Below are positions 23,809 through 35,399 of a DNA stretch of 64,000 bases, piece by piece. The stretch's first letter is position 1; the number at the start of each line of letters is the position of its first letter. Below the pieces are notes generated by a model. It saw nothing but the letters and a program-made list of their open reading frames with translations, was not told the DNA's origin and searched no databases. The translations under genes were made by a program, and so were the position numbers. Source of the DNA: Melastoma dodecandrum (Eukaryota; Streptophyta; Magnoliopsida; Myrtales; Melastomataceae); the NCBI GenBank assembly GCA_029817715.1, contig JARUPY010000158.1:496001-560000 (forward strand), read 5' to 3'.

Positions 23809-24300
23809 TGTTGGAAATGGTTACACTAAGAGAGGCAGTGAATTAGTGTCATTCGTTCGGTCTAAACTTTCTGAACAACTAAAACACTTTACTCGATTTG
23901 CGGAAGCAAACATCTGTATCGTACGAAATCGTACACAAGCAGCCTTCTAAAACTACAAGTCCTGATAACATAACAATGTCGCTGTTGAGATGTTCTAATA
24001 ATAGAACACATTCACCGTCTATGTGAATGTATCTGTCTGGTCATACAAACACACAAGAAGTTAGTAGCACAAACATAAATAACGCAATAGTTTTTATAGA
24101 GGTTCAGACAACTCGGCCTACGTTCACTCCACCCAATTGGGTGATTTCTACTAGTAGAAAATAGCACGTATAACAACTCCTATACAGAGGCACGGCTCCT
24201 CCCGTACGGAGACACAGTCAATATAAGGATGAAGGCAACAACAGAATTGGGTATGTTTACTTTTCATTAAAAATAAACATCATCAAATCAATTAAAGATT
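23809..24300 (-). mobile_element. Copia B 5' LTR, inner part
   Basis: From the primer site outward the minus strand shows the SIRE-type end (CACTAATTCACTGCC then CTCTTAGTG and CCAACA). It also has the shared motif GAGTGAACGTAGGCCGAG near 24,110, equivalent to GTGGACGTAGGTCG in the solo LTR. Similarity to LTRs fades near 24,300 and the outer end is not resolved. Confidence 0.6.
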
Positions 24301-26212
24301 GAATTAATCAATTGTACAATTGTGTTGGATAAACTAAAATATTTATTTCCATTTTAACTTAGATAGTTTCTAACACATCAACGTCAAGTAATAATATTTG
24401 TATGATTACAAATATAATAGAAGATCATTTTAATAAATGATTCTTTGTAATAATTTTATTATCAATTAATACAAAGACGAGGAAATGATTTCCAATCCTT
24501 GCCAAATGTTACAATAATTAAATTTGGTTTCCTTTCTCTAAGTAAATTGTCAGATAAATTTTTATCCACACAAGGAAGTAAACATATGTCATCCTAAAAA
24601 TAATTTCAAACTCGAAATATTAATATAATAAGTGAAAAATAATTTCGCATCAATTTATATATTCTCCCGCATTTACTCGATGAAAGTTCGCTTATGTAGG
24701 TTTTAATGAAAACCATGTCAACAGTACTTGTCCCACAATGAGCAGATAGTATCCTTAATCCCAAGTGTACTTACCCCACATTGAGCAGATAAGGGACTTG
24801 CAGCCACTCGACTCTTATAAATTGGGGCTCATCTTCCTCAACCGAGACACTTGAAGAGTGAGGAGGTCGTCGACTTAGTAATGCTCTCGAGCATCCTCTC
24901 CTCACAAGATTGACGACATTCTGTCGACGCCCACGCAGCCCGAAGTTCTTCGCCGGATGTGAAGACCAGTCGAATTAAGCTTCATGCATCATCAGTCATA
25001 TCAAACATCTACAATGATGGTGTTATTCTCCACTATACAAAATACTCTTCAGATCAAACTTCTACGAGCCTAGTGATCTTCGTCGCTCATGAAGAGCAAT
25101 CAGATCAAGCTTTAATCACAACGTCTTCGTCAAACATACTCCTTAAAGCTTCAGTGAATATTCATTAAAGCATCAATCCAATCACATTCAAGATATTCAA
25201 TAAATATACAATTCGGGGATTCACATGTATTGTCGCGATTAGAGATTGTAACCACCCTACTCTAGTAGGATGGGACTTCTCCATGGCATCAGGAAACCGT
25301 TGGAGGTGGTCCCGATGAAGATCTTTTACAGCTACGGGCTGCCCCTCCCCCTTTGATATTGATTGTTGTGAGCATTAATGCTTTCGCAGCATCACCTTTA
25401 ATTTGACAACAAAGAATCCAATCAACCTGTAACGTCATAATTTGACGAGGAAAAATCAACAACAAAATCAAAATTTTATGACTTATTTGTTCCCGAAATC
25501 GACCCAGATAAGGAGAAGGGGAATGACATTTAAATTTGCTATTTGAGGCATCTAGAGTTTTGGAATTTCAGAGGAGAATGAAATGCGGTGTGATGTTCCA
25601 ACTCTAGACAGATACAAACATTGATTAAATTTATAAACTGGAACTAACCAAATCAAGACTCATTCAAAGAATTTATCCGATGGTAATGAAGTGTGCAATT
25701 ATTCGGGAATTGTTGTTGTTCGCCTTGGAAGTGACTGCGGCGGACAAGCCGGATTCAAACACATCGGAAATTTCTAGCACTACGAGCAACTGGTGCTCGG
25801 AGGTTCGTTGAATGTGTGGTCGCCGTATGAATGAAAAGAGAGAGAGAGAGATACGACAGCGGACGAACACCCTTAAGCGGAAGCACTTACGAATGCCATC
25901 GACATTGCCTTCAGAGAGAAGCAAGAAGGTAGGAGCACAGAAACGCTAGAATGCTTGAAGATAAAAATGACAATATGTCCGTCTGCAGAGAGGTGTCTGT
26001 AGACAATGTCTATAACAACTATTTATACTAAGCTAGATATATGTATATACGGTAACGAAAAGTTGCACATATATTACGTTTCCTTTGTCACCAGTCTTCA
26101 TGGAATATCTTCTTTCTGATCGACCACATCTTCCATTGGCCTTCGCCGTAGAGTTTCCTTGTTCGCCCAGTTAGCTATCGCTTGTTGCTTCGCTCACCCT
26201 TGTCGCCCGTCA
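24300..26212. other. LTR-like and unassigned sequence
   Basis: At 24,700-24,850 two imperfect copies of GTACTTACCCCACATTGAGC about 58 bp apart precede CTCTTATAAATTGGGGCTC, an LTR-type TATA box on the plus strand. A pyrimidine-rich leader and GATTGTAACCACCCTACTC (25,245) follow. This suggests another LTR fragment, but no ends or primer site can be fixed. The part from 25,300 to 26,212 has no recognised gene. A (GA)n run lies at 25,838-25,850. Confidence 0.35.
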
Positions 26213-26217
26213 CCTGG
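26213..26217. repeat. Left target-site duplication CCTGG
   Basis: CCTGG directly precedes TGTTAACC at the start of the solo LTR and recurs exactly at its other end. Confidence 0.9.
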
Positions 26218-28513
26218 TGTTAACCTTGGTTTTGATGATGAGCTTAAGAAGCTATGTTATAAAATCATAGCACTGTGTTACTACAACACTTTGCTTGTCT
26301 TTGATGATGAGCTTGAGGAATGAGATGCTGCGTCACAGTAAGGTGTCGTTGTAATATTGCGTCTATTCTTTTGTAAAAGTGGAAATAATTATTTTTCCAG
26401 AATAGTTTATTGAAGAAATTCATATTTCGAATTATCCATATTAATTTAGTGTTCCAGTTATTACCTGGATGTCCTAAATATTCTAATTTAGTTTAGAATA
26501 TATTTTACCATAGTTATGGTTAAAAAGCCTCTAATTATGGAAGTTAATCAAAATCCTTTTTATTAATTTCATTCATAAGGAGAAAGCTTGTCTTTAGTAA
26601 TCTGCTTGAGCAAAGTGTTGCTGAACCACAACTAGTGCGAGCAGTATGTTGCTATCTGACAGTACCATGTTACTGTAATGATACGATTAATTAATGAATA
26701 CATTATTGTATTTTATTTTATTCAGAATATATGTCATATTGTCTAAATACGTTGAATATGATTTAAATATCCTCAATTCATATATTTACGCAACTCAATA
26801 TTATGTGATTAGTTTTCCAAGTTTATATTTGGAAACAAAATATTTTGTTCTGAATGTCTCCCGCATAGCTACGCTGTACAAAGTTAAAATCTCAAAACAA
26901 ATTGTTTTGATTATAATTTAACTTTATAAATCAATCTGATAAGATTATTATCTTATAAGAATTGTAAACAATTAATTTGTTTTAGGATAAAACAATTTAT
27001 GTAAGGGAATTTACCGTTGGGGACTTACCTTCTATGATACAGCGACCGTTGAGGAGACCGTTGCTCAGAATATGTTCGCAACTTTTGGAAACAAATCACG
27101 AAGATTGTCCCAACGTATCTGGACATCTTCTATGTCTCCTTCTCCGTTATAGTCAGACTAGGACGACATATATGAGTGCCTTTGTGCGTTTGTGTGGTCT
27201 GAGTGGTTGTCCAATGCCTGTGTGATCTGAGGGAAGCTTTGAGGATCGGCGAAGAACGGAAGATGCTAAGTGATCGCCTGGTTCTTATCTCTCGCAATCT
27301 ACGTATGGGAGTGTCAAGGGATAAGTGCGACCTTGATCGTCGTGAGAGGGACTGAGTATCCTTGGTGCGTTCAACGAGCGGCTGGCGAATTGTCTGAGGG
27401 AGGCTAAGTGAATACCTGTTTTGAATTCAGTAACAACTTGCTAACCCATCGGCAAGAAGCCGTTCTTGTCGTGTCTCTTCGCAGTCTCGAACCTACGGAG
27501 TTTGAGCAGTTAGCGCGCCAGAAGTGTCGTGCCTGCAGGGTAGAGTAGGAGTTGGGAACGCCGCCGGAGTGCAAAGAGGTCCTCCCGAGCACAGGGGTGC
27601 TGTGCAGAAGTCTCGACCTCCTGCTGACGGACAGTAGAGTAGGTTGCGTGGAAGCCGCCGGAGTAGAAAATTCCACCCTAGGCACTGGTTGTGCAATGCA
27701 GTGAGTCACGGTTGGGGTAACCGTGCACGTCCGAACTGAGTATAGGACGGATACCGCGACTTCGCTGAGTGAGAAGTCAGGTTCTACTGCGTGAGGAACC
27801 AAAGTTTTCTTTCGTTTTTCCTTGTGATCTAAGTGACTGTCTCTCTAGTGCTTATAAACAGGTTCTCATCAAAAGGAGACAAGAGCTGTGTGGAAATCAT
27901 CTGCTGAATGATTAAGTGGTGAAGTAATCATCTGCTGTGAATCAGAAATGAGCTGTTCTCTGAGAAGTCTTTCTGTCACTGTAAGGATTATTATATGAGG
28001 ATTTATACTCTAACAAAACATTGTCTGTGTGCTTTGACAGACAGGCTTACGTCTGAGTGACAACGTGCTGTGTGAAATCCGTTGAGCTACCAACTGCTGA
28101 GTGTGAGCATCATTCTGTTGGAAACAAGAAGGCGTCCACTGTGTGAGGAGTTGAACGTTGTCCAGGAGTGATCATCTATTGTAAAGGATTCTAAATCTCA
28201 CTTTGTGAGAAACCGAACGCCTAGTGCAAGGGCTCTTTGCACCCACTATATTATATAGTGGAATCACCTTGTTGGTGGAAAGTGGACGTAGGTCGATTAA
28301 GGCCGAACCACTATAAACTACTGTGTCCGGTACGATCGCGCAAACACTCGTACGAAAACCTACTCGATCAAATCGTAGCTGTTACAGCTAAGCTGATCTC
28401 ATTCTAAGAAATGCTCTGCTATGATACAGTACGCTTCCGCTTACACTGAGAAATGGTGAAAAAGTTACAATCACTAATTCACCCCCTTCTTAGTGCACTT
28501 GAACGATCCAACA
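26218..28513 (+). mobile_element. Complete SIRE-type solo LTR
   Basis: The 2,296-bp segment starts TGTTAACCTTGGTTTTGATGATG and ends CACTAATTCACCCCCTTCTTAG, then TGCACTTGAACGATCCAACA. It is flanked on both sides by CCTGG. The terminal TG/CA, the 5-bp duplication and the lack of a primer site or polyprotein identify a solo LTR left by LTR-LTR recombination. Its length and both ends resemble the copia A LTR. Open frames inside it (for example 27,404-27,802 minus) are not genes. Confidence 0.9.
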
Positions 28514-28518
28514 CCTGG
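28514..28518. repeat. Right target-site duplication CCTGG
   Basis: CCTGG directly follows the terminal AACA of the solo LTR. Removing the LTR and one copy restores a continuous CGTCACCTGGTAACC flank. Confidence 0.9.
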
Positions 28519-29312
28519 TAACCTTGTCACTTGATGACTGCTTCGCCCAACAAGTCTTCGCCTAGTGTGTCTCCGTGATCACCTCCTTACTGGGTTACTT
28601 GTTCTTTGGGACTGTGTTCTGGACCGTTAATCCACAGATGAGGCCGAGATATGTGGCCCAAAATTTCTGTTGTTAAACAGTTCCAAAGAGGCATTTAACT
28701 TCTTGTCGATTCTATAAGCTTAATTTCAAAGGATTGATCACTTTTGCGAGTTGTTGCTTCCAAAGATGCTTTGATCACTTATGTTCAGTAGCAATAATTG
28801 GAACAAGGTTTTGCGTGGCGCAATTGAAGATGAGGAAAATATAAGGAAAAATTTTAAATTTTAGTTAGAACTAAAACACAAGAAAGTCGGGGGCCATGGA
28901 TCCTTCTGGTCCGCATGTGGTGCGGCCACTCCTACCGGGAAGGGAGGTGGGGGCTGCATTGGGGGACCTCAGTTCCATAGTCCTTGAGCCATGCTAGCCT
29001 GCGAAGACTTCATGTTGGATCTTTTATCGAACGATTTTTTAGTGCATTTTGTACCCAATATTAGTTTCTCGTCAACATCTCTTGTGCCATACGAGGAGCA
29101 ACTTCGACCCCCTTCCCCACATTCCAGAATCTCCGAAAGTAGTTGATATAAAAGGACTACACGAAAACAATATATAATACCCAAAATAGGAATGAACATA
29201 AACAATTATGCAGAAACAGGGCCTTGGGGGGGTCTTGCAAGGTGTTTCCAATTTGCAACTCGGGGTATTTTACATGGTCAGTCATAATGGAAGGGCCCGA
29301 TTGTAGAAGTAC
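28519..29312. other. Intergenic, nothing recognised
   Basis: Only short frames of no known family occur. The following MRS2-like exons suggest that more exons of that gene should lie here on the minus strand, but I could not find the expected acidic DDDxDM segment or the membrane GMN exon. Confidence 0.4.
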
Positions 29313-29737
29313 CTTAACAACACCTTTACTCAAGAAGAGCAGGCGGCCCTTGATATGGCGAATGCGATCCAATGTGAAATCGCTGACCTTTCACTTCAGT
29401 TCGTCCAAAGTGGGATATGCTTGCTGCTCCAATGTTTTCACCTACGGAATTCGCAGAACAATCAGGAGATGAGTTCACTCCAATTCTTAAACTAATTCTG
29501 AAATCATAAATAAGGTCGAGAAGTAGTACAACAGAAGTCGTGTATTCACTTCAGAAACGGAAACTTACCTCCAGATCCAAGCTAGAACATATATTCTCAA
29601 GACAGGCTTCAAGAACAATGAATTCGAAAGGAGGAGAAGCCCTTTCTTTCTCGTCCCTGGTTGATCTCATCCTTGCATCTCCTTCTTTCACCATTGGTAG
29701 CTGTGGATCAAGGATGGGAACCACCCGTCTTTGCAAA
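29313..29737 (-). pseudogene. MRS2-type magnesium transporter fragment
   Basis: Two exons read on the minus strand. The first (29,737-29,569) gives VVPILDPQLP, then SPPFEFIVLEACLENICSSL, matching the LPFEFxALExALE block of plant MRS2/MGT proteins. The donor is GAG|GTAAGT. The second (29,441-29,313) gives TLEQQAYPTLDEL, then FTLDRIRHIKGRL and VVKV, matching EThAYPaLDELt and the RVRxLKSRL-x-x-L-x-x-R-V-Q-K-V coil. The exons join in phase and have GT-AG ends. A single TGA (29,391-29,393) interrupts the second. The N-terminal exon and the membrane exon with the GMN motif are not visible. Intact relatives transport Mg2+ across organelle or plasma membranes. This is a remnant. Confidence 0.75.
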
Positions 29738-31019
29738 CTGGATGTCGATTTAAGATCACATTATAGAAAATATTCCAAAACGGTTGCTGTATCGTTTCCC
29801 TTGGTAATACTTTTTCAGTCCTATTTGGGGTTAGCCATTAAGCCACATGGGCTTTATTCCCAACAAGAAAATGGCCGATAAAATAGATGGAGAATACCCA
29901 CGAAACAAACAGAGAGCCATTTGGTGTTTATCTCATTAATTAAAGCTATCATACAACTTCAATCATTTCTTATATGATGATATGTGAAACAACCAAGAAA
30001 CTCCATCGTAAATCCGACAACGAAAACCATTATGAAACCTTGCACTCGTAAAATGACATATTTAGCCGGTCATGTAAAACTTTCTTCTATGATGATGATA
30101 TACATAGAATAGCCTTCTACACCGCACCAGCATTCCAACACAGGGTCCTTTCCATTCTAAGAGTCAAAAGTTTAGATCGGATGGGGATTAGGAGAGAGTC
30201 AACAATGTCCCATATAATAAATGTCTCGTCGAGTGGAATATATATTGAATATATATTGAATTCCTTAACCACATATTAGTTTATATACGATGCATAGACG
30301 ATTCCTTCATTGAAATATTGAACTTTGATAAAGTGAACATAACCATTAATTAAAAAAATAACTAATACTCAAAAAGATGTGTACCTGATAATATCATCCA
30401 CTCAGATTGTATGTATAATTTTTTATTTTTTTGTTAAAATGAATTTTGATATTCTATTCCTATGTTTAAGATTTCAATATAATTTTATTTGTACTGGCAA
30501 AAATTTTTTTGTTTCATTATTGGGTATGAAACGTTATGTGAATTACATTTCTAAAGTAATGCCCCCCAGTGTCGCAAGCCCCTTAGATTAGGCATAGTTT
30601 TTACCTCGTTTGACTAACAAAATAAACTCAGTGTTGGCCTTAAAATAGAATTGGACAAACCACAGCTATACAATGGATTTAACCCCTTTCTATTGGTTTT
30701 CTTAATCAATTCCTTTCCGTTGTTTCCAAACATTCCGTGTACTCATCCAATTAGCCAGAGCAGAGCACATGCCGAACAAGAAAAAGCAATGGGGATGAAG
30801 AAGTGGAAGAGGAAAAACTTAGAACAACCCACACCCCAAATTACGAAACAAAACGTAAGGAGAATTATTCTCCTCGGGTCGGCATAAAAGAGAAGGAAAC
30901 TTGCATGAGTAAAAACTAGCTTGGCCGGTTATCTTCATTATTCTTCTCTGTGTATTCTGCTGTATAACTAGCCCTTCAATAGCGCTGCTCCTACTTACAA
31001 ATTCAAAAGAAAACCCATC
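29738..31019. other. AT-rich intergenic region and gnk2-like promoter
   Basis: No gene is recognised. A direct repeat of ATATATTGA occurs at 30,240-30,258. The 250 bp before the gene at 31,020 contain a weak TATA-like CATAAAAGAG at 30,883 and a TTTGACTAAC (W-box-like) near 30,608. Confidence 0.4.
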
Positions 31020-31430
31020 ATGACGGCCGCGTCAGATCATATCATGATCATTGCTGTTGCAACTTTGATCGGTTGTGCTATCACAAGTGATGGGGTTTAC
31101 TCATACACAAGCATCGTCAATCTGATCTGCAATGGAGAATCCTACTCTATATTCAGCGGTCATGACGACGCGCCAGCTGTTCTCACCGGGCTCATTGTGG
31201 AGGATCTCCCCAACCAGCCAAACTTCGATCGGTATGATCAGGTAGAGAATGATAATAATTACGTCCTTTATGGCCATGGATCTTGCTCCGGAACGCTTGA
31301 CAGGGACCAGTGCGCCACTTGCATAACGAGTGCCCGAGATCAGTTATTCCTCAACTGTAGTTCGCATCGTATTGGAGCCCAAATCGAGCTTCAAGGTTGC
31401 AAGCTTCGCTATGAAGAGTACAAATTCTGA
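31020..31430 (+). CDS. Ginkbilobin-like secreted DUF26 protein
   Basis: A single-exon 136-residue protein starts at ATG 31,020. It has an N-terminal hydrophobic segment (IMIIAVATLIGCAIT) acting as a signal peptide. One Gnk2/DUF26 domain follows: the CX8CX2C motif is CSGTLDRDQCATC, with further Cys before (LICNG) and after (FLNCSS, LQGCKL), giving the six Cys of three disulfides. It ends GCKLRYEEYKF, like ginkbilobin. Gnk2 from Ginkgo binds mannan and inhibits fungi, and single-domain relatives are apoplastic antifungal proteins. Two of the three mannose-contact residues appear kept (Asn after the first Cys; Glu in RYEE). The Arg of the IGAR motif is Gln (IGAQ). Length and ends look complete. 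The sugar-binding role is therefore uncertain. Confidence 0.88.
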   Translation: MTAASDHIMIIAVATLIGCAITSDGVYSYTSIVNLICNGESYSIFSGHDDAPAVLTGLIVEDLPNQPNFDRYDQVENDNNYVLYGHGSCSGTLDRDQCATCITSARDQLFLNCSSHRIGAQIELQGCKLRYEEYKF

Positions 31431-32818
31431 CCGCCCCTCTGAAGCGAAAACGACGAGCCGCATCAACAGGTTATGTGTGTAACAAATAAAAGGAGTGTCT
31501 TGTGAAGATGGTGACAATATGTAATATCATGTCCAACAACATATTTGAACTTGTGCGTTGGTTTTCGGCCATTTCAGATAATGGCGTTTTGCAGTGACTA
31601 CTCATGTGTGAGAATTTTGCTTAAAAATGGAGGTGTGAATTTTCGTTGAATGTGGACGTGGGAACTTTTCGTGAAAGAAAGTAACGGCGAATCGGAGAAA
31701 TGTCAAACTCCTAATTGTTAGGAAGAAACCCAACTTACAGCTGCTGCTGAGATGGGAAAGGACACAACCCCTCCCCTCCCATAGGAAGGTCACAACACTT
31801 GTGCGATGGGGATGATTTCCTCTCCTTTTGCTTTAATCAGATGACAGCATATACCGAAAGGAAAGGACAGCTGCAATAAATATGCTGCCTGCTGCCTTGT
31901 TCCCCTCAACCGACCTGTGAATTTCCCCCAACCGACAAGATAATTAATTCTCGTTTTTCCCACACAAAAAAAAAATATCATATTCCAGCTTTCCTAGTGA
32001 AATTCAATCTCCTCCCACGCCCTCCATAAAAGATTATACACGTGCCCCTTCCGTGACCCTGCAAGCACGCGATGGCGAGTGAGAAGACGTGAAGATCCAA
32101 GATGCGGTCCCTCGACCTTCCTTTGGTAGGCGCCTCGACTCAAGTGTCGAGGCATTGCACAAGGAATGGTCAGTACTAAAATCTCGTTTCTGGGACTCCC
32201 GTGAGTTAGATATGTCGACCATTTGTTCAGACAAGTACGCACTTGTTCTCCTATTGTTCAGACATGTCTATCTGCTTTTATACTATGTCCGAACTCACGG
32301 GAGTACCGTTCACGGGATTTTAGCCTTGACTAGAAGAAATTGGGTGTGAATTCTCTCTTAATTTTTAATCAGGCATGCGGGGCGTTCATCCGATCGTCCC
32401 CAGTTCCTTGAGAGGAAGTCGAGGGCGACAGACGATTTTGTGATAGATTGTGATTGATTTTATAATATACAAAATTGATTCTTCATGTAATTATAGAAAT
32501 TTTTTTTTGTATTTTTTGTAATAAGAGTAATTATATATTGGACGTATTAAAATGTTAAATCAAAAATAGAAAAACAATTTCTATCCTTTTTCAATGTGCA
32601 TGTCGCTATGAGAAATGAAAATATATCATCTCAAATTCACGCCACAATTTAACGAAGAAGAATCAATGTAGACGCTTAATTTCAAGCTGCTCTAACCAAT
32701 GAGAGCTGGGGATTATGATTTGGATCAATCACTTCGTTAATGAAACACACGACGTGTGTGATGATCATGACCCAACATTGTTCGTTCTACACAGGACAAA
32801 TATAAGACACGAGGAGAG
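31431..32818. other. Intergenic, one foldback element
   Basis: No gene is recognised. The notable item is the inverted repeat at 32,176-32,323, listed separately. The rest is AT-rich from 32,340 on. Confidence 0.45.
32176..32323. repeat. Foldback repeat with 32-bp arms
   Basis: The left arm (32,176-32,207, CTAAAATCTCG to CTCCCGTGAGTT) and right arm (32,292-32,323, AACTCACGGGAG to GATTTTAG) are inverted copies matching at 26 of 32 positions. The innermost 13 bp are perfect. The 84-bp loop holds two copies of TTGTTCAGACA. Size and shape fit a small MITE or a transcribed hairpin. No target duplication is evident. Confidence 0.6.
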
Positions 32819-33053
32819 TGAATAAATCGCCAGGAATGGATGGGAGGCATTTGGCTAATATGACATGGAGGAGGAACATAAAAAACAACAAGGACATCTT
32901 TATATACAATCACTACTGTATTCTAGAAAACAAGGATATGGGGATAAGAATTTTCTTCAGTGCAGGAGGAGAAACAGGGAACATTTGTCTAGTCTAGGCT
33001 CCTTCAATTGCTGGGCTTTCTCCAACATTGAACTTCACAACATTAATCCAACA
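32819..33053 (-). mobile_element. Copia D 3' LTR
   Basis: It matches the LTR at 37,497-37,821 along ATCTTTATATACAATCACTA, CTGTATTCTAGAAAACAAGG, GAACATTTGTCT, GGCTCCTTCAATTGCTGGGC and TTAATCCAACA. It lacks an internal segment of about 90 bp present in the other copy. The low-coordinate end near 32,819 is estimated by alignment. Confidence 0.75.
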
Positions 33054-33199
33054 TCCTCCAGCATGCTTAGGTTCGGTCAATTATCCCTTAGCAAATAGAC
33101 CAAACCCGCTATCTCCTCTTTACCTTACTTCTGTATTTTGATCATATACTAGTGTTTCATCATCCCTAGCCAATCATCACCTTCTCTGATATTGCCATG

Positions 33200-33840
33200 A
33201 CTCTCTGATGAGGTATGTGAGTCACCGTGAGCTTGCTCCTCAAAGCCAAGTACCGCTGAGCAGGAATAACCTTAGTCAAAGGATCGGCCACTTGATCCTC
33301 TGAACAAACATGTTAAAGTTGCAATGAACCATCCAACAGCTTGTCTCTAATGAAGTGATAATGAATTTCAACATGCTTCGTCATCGCATGTAAAATTGGA
33401 TTAGATGCAAGCCATATTGAGCTCGTATTATCACAGTAAATGACTGCAGAATGTTGAGAAACAATCTGCTATTCAAATAGCAGCTTTTGTAACCGCATAA
33501 CTTCAGCCACGCCATTTGTAGTTACCAGATATTATGCTTCTATATTGGATCCAGATACAACCCTTTGCTTTTGTGATGACCACGAGATTAGATTATGACC
33601 AAGAAATGTGCAATACACACCAATACTACGTCTGTCATCAGAGCAGCTTGCCAAATTTGCATCAGTGAAGCTGGAAATTTGAAAAGTCACCTGCAGTCAG
33701 AGTAATGCCATATGTACTTGTCCCTTTTAGATAACGTAATATACGTTTAACAGCCTTGAGGTGAACTGTGGTTTTGTTGTAAGAATTGACACATTTTTTT
33801 ATTCGCTGCATAATTGATATCCGGTCTTGTATTAGTGCAA
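33200..33840 (-). pseudogene. Copia D RNase H remnant
   Basis: Minus-strand pieces in changing frames read RPDINYAANKKMCQFLQQ, SSNIEA and FHYHFIRDKLL-like blocks, the order of copia RNase H (tether, catalytic Asp-Ala region, then the terminal H-IxxHFIRE block). Numerous stops occur. Confidence 0.75.
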
Positions 33841-33844
33841 TACT

Positions 33845-34540
33845 TTATGTCCCGTCCAAACTCCTATATTCTATGGGATTAGCCAGAATATCACCATCAT
33901 AAAGAGATATTGCACCTATAAAAGACATTGGAGAAGGAACTGGGTTGCAAGTATCCATGCCAACCCTGTGCAAGAGATCATTAATGTATTTCTCTTGACT
34001 AAGGTGCAAAGATGTTCCATGTGTAAAAACTTTGAGGCCAAGGAAATAGGACATATTTCCTAAATCCATTAAAGGAAATTGAGCATATAACTGTGCAAGT
34101 AATTTGCTGATTTCTCCGACAACATATCCAGTTACAATGATATCCTCCACATAGACTAACAACATAACAATACCACCCTTAGAGTGTTTACAAAACAATG
34201 ATGCGTCTGAGCTGGAATTTACATGCCCCAAATGTGTTAAACTCTCACTTGACTTAATATACCAGGCCCTTCGACTTTGTTTTAGTCCATAGATTGCCTT
34301 CCTCGATCTAATTGAGTTATCTGCCACCCAAAAGAAACATTAAGCGACAAAACTACAAAGATAGTTGTGTGTTTCACAACGGGACTAAATGTTTACTTAT
34401 AATTCAAACATGGAGTTTGGTGAAATCCCTTTGCAACAAGCCTTGCTTTGCATTTCTCCAAGGACCCATTGGAGTGTAACTTTACCTTAAACACCCACTT
34501 GCACCCTATCACTTTCTCCACACCTGTATAAGGAACAAGA
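33845..34540 (-). pseudogene. Copia D reverse transcriptase
   Basis: The frame 34,327-33,845 (160 codons) includes KAIYGLKQSRRAWYIK, the catalytic loop LLVYVEDIIVTG, LAQLYAQFPLMDLGNMSYFL and LSQEKYINDLLHRVGM. The usual YVDD is YVED. Upstream, GCKWVFKVK-like text lies near 34,470-34,510 in another frame. The copy is inactive. Confidence 0.88.
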
Positions 34541-34559
34541 TCCCAAGTTATGTTCTTCA

Positions 34560-35290
34560 TCAAAGTAGCAGCTCAACTTCCATCGCCTCTTTCCAGGCAG
34601 GTGAAGATAGTGCATCAGCTAGGTTATGTGGCTCGGTAGGTATAGTAGTAAGAGGATGAGGCGTTGGTTCAATTGGTAAGTGTTTAGGAGACTGTGTACT
34701 GTACGTAAGAAGAATTATTTGTTTGAATATTCCTACCTTAGACCGTGTGATCATAGGATGAATGTTCACAAGTTGTTGCTACGCTGACGGTAATGGTGCT
34801 GTCATGGTTGGATTTGATCCAATAGGAACAGCAATAGAAGCAGCTGGAGACATTTGATGATAATTAGGTTACTTAGATTGACACAATGTGATATTCTCAG
34901 CAAAATCAAGAGGCTTAAGAACTGTAGATCTAGGAGTTGGACATGGTATAATAGGATTTAACACAAACAAAGGCCCTGAGTGGGCTACACTTGAACGTAG
35001 ATCCCTAGTTTGAAAAGGAAACACAAACTCATTAAATAAAACATCACGAGAAATATAACTTCTGTTGGTTTTCTTATCAAAACAGATATAACCTTTATGA
35101 AAATAGCTCCTACCCAAGTATATGCATGGTTGAGATCTGGGCTGTAATTTATGAGTGTTATATGGACGAAGTAGAGGAAAACACAAACATCCAAACGCTC
35201 TCAGCGCATGATAACTTGGTTTTATGTGATACAAGTGTTCAAAAGGAGAAGTGGACTGCAATACTTTTGATGGTAACATATTAGTCAAGT
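34560..35290 (-). pseudogene. Copia D integrase C-terminal part
   Basis: The frame 35,288-34,869 has LQSTSPFEHLYHIKPSYHAL, then RAFGCLCFPLLRPYNTHKL and CIYLGRSYFHKGYICFDKKT, the standard copia integrase tail that follows the catalytic core. The frame 34,769-34,560 adds HPMITRSKVGI and ALSSPAWKEAMEVE, which lead into reverse transcriptase. Confidence 0.85.
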
Positions 35291-35399
35291 CCAGAAGGAA
35301 AGTGGAACTTGAGAATGGTAATGGAGAGACAAATTGACCTCCACCACATGCCTATTTTTTCTCTCAGTTATGTCATTTTATTGTAGGGTATGTGGACAA

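Noticed and set aside
27404..27802. 132-codon minus-strand frame
   Set aside because: It is inside the solo LTR with exact target duplications; no domain, composition driven by GC.
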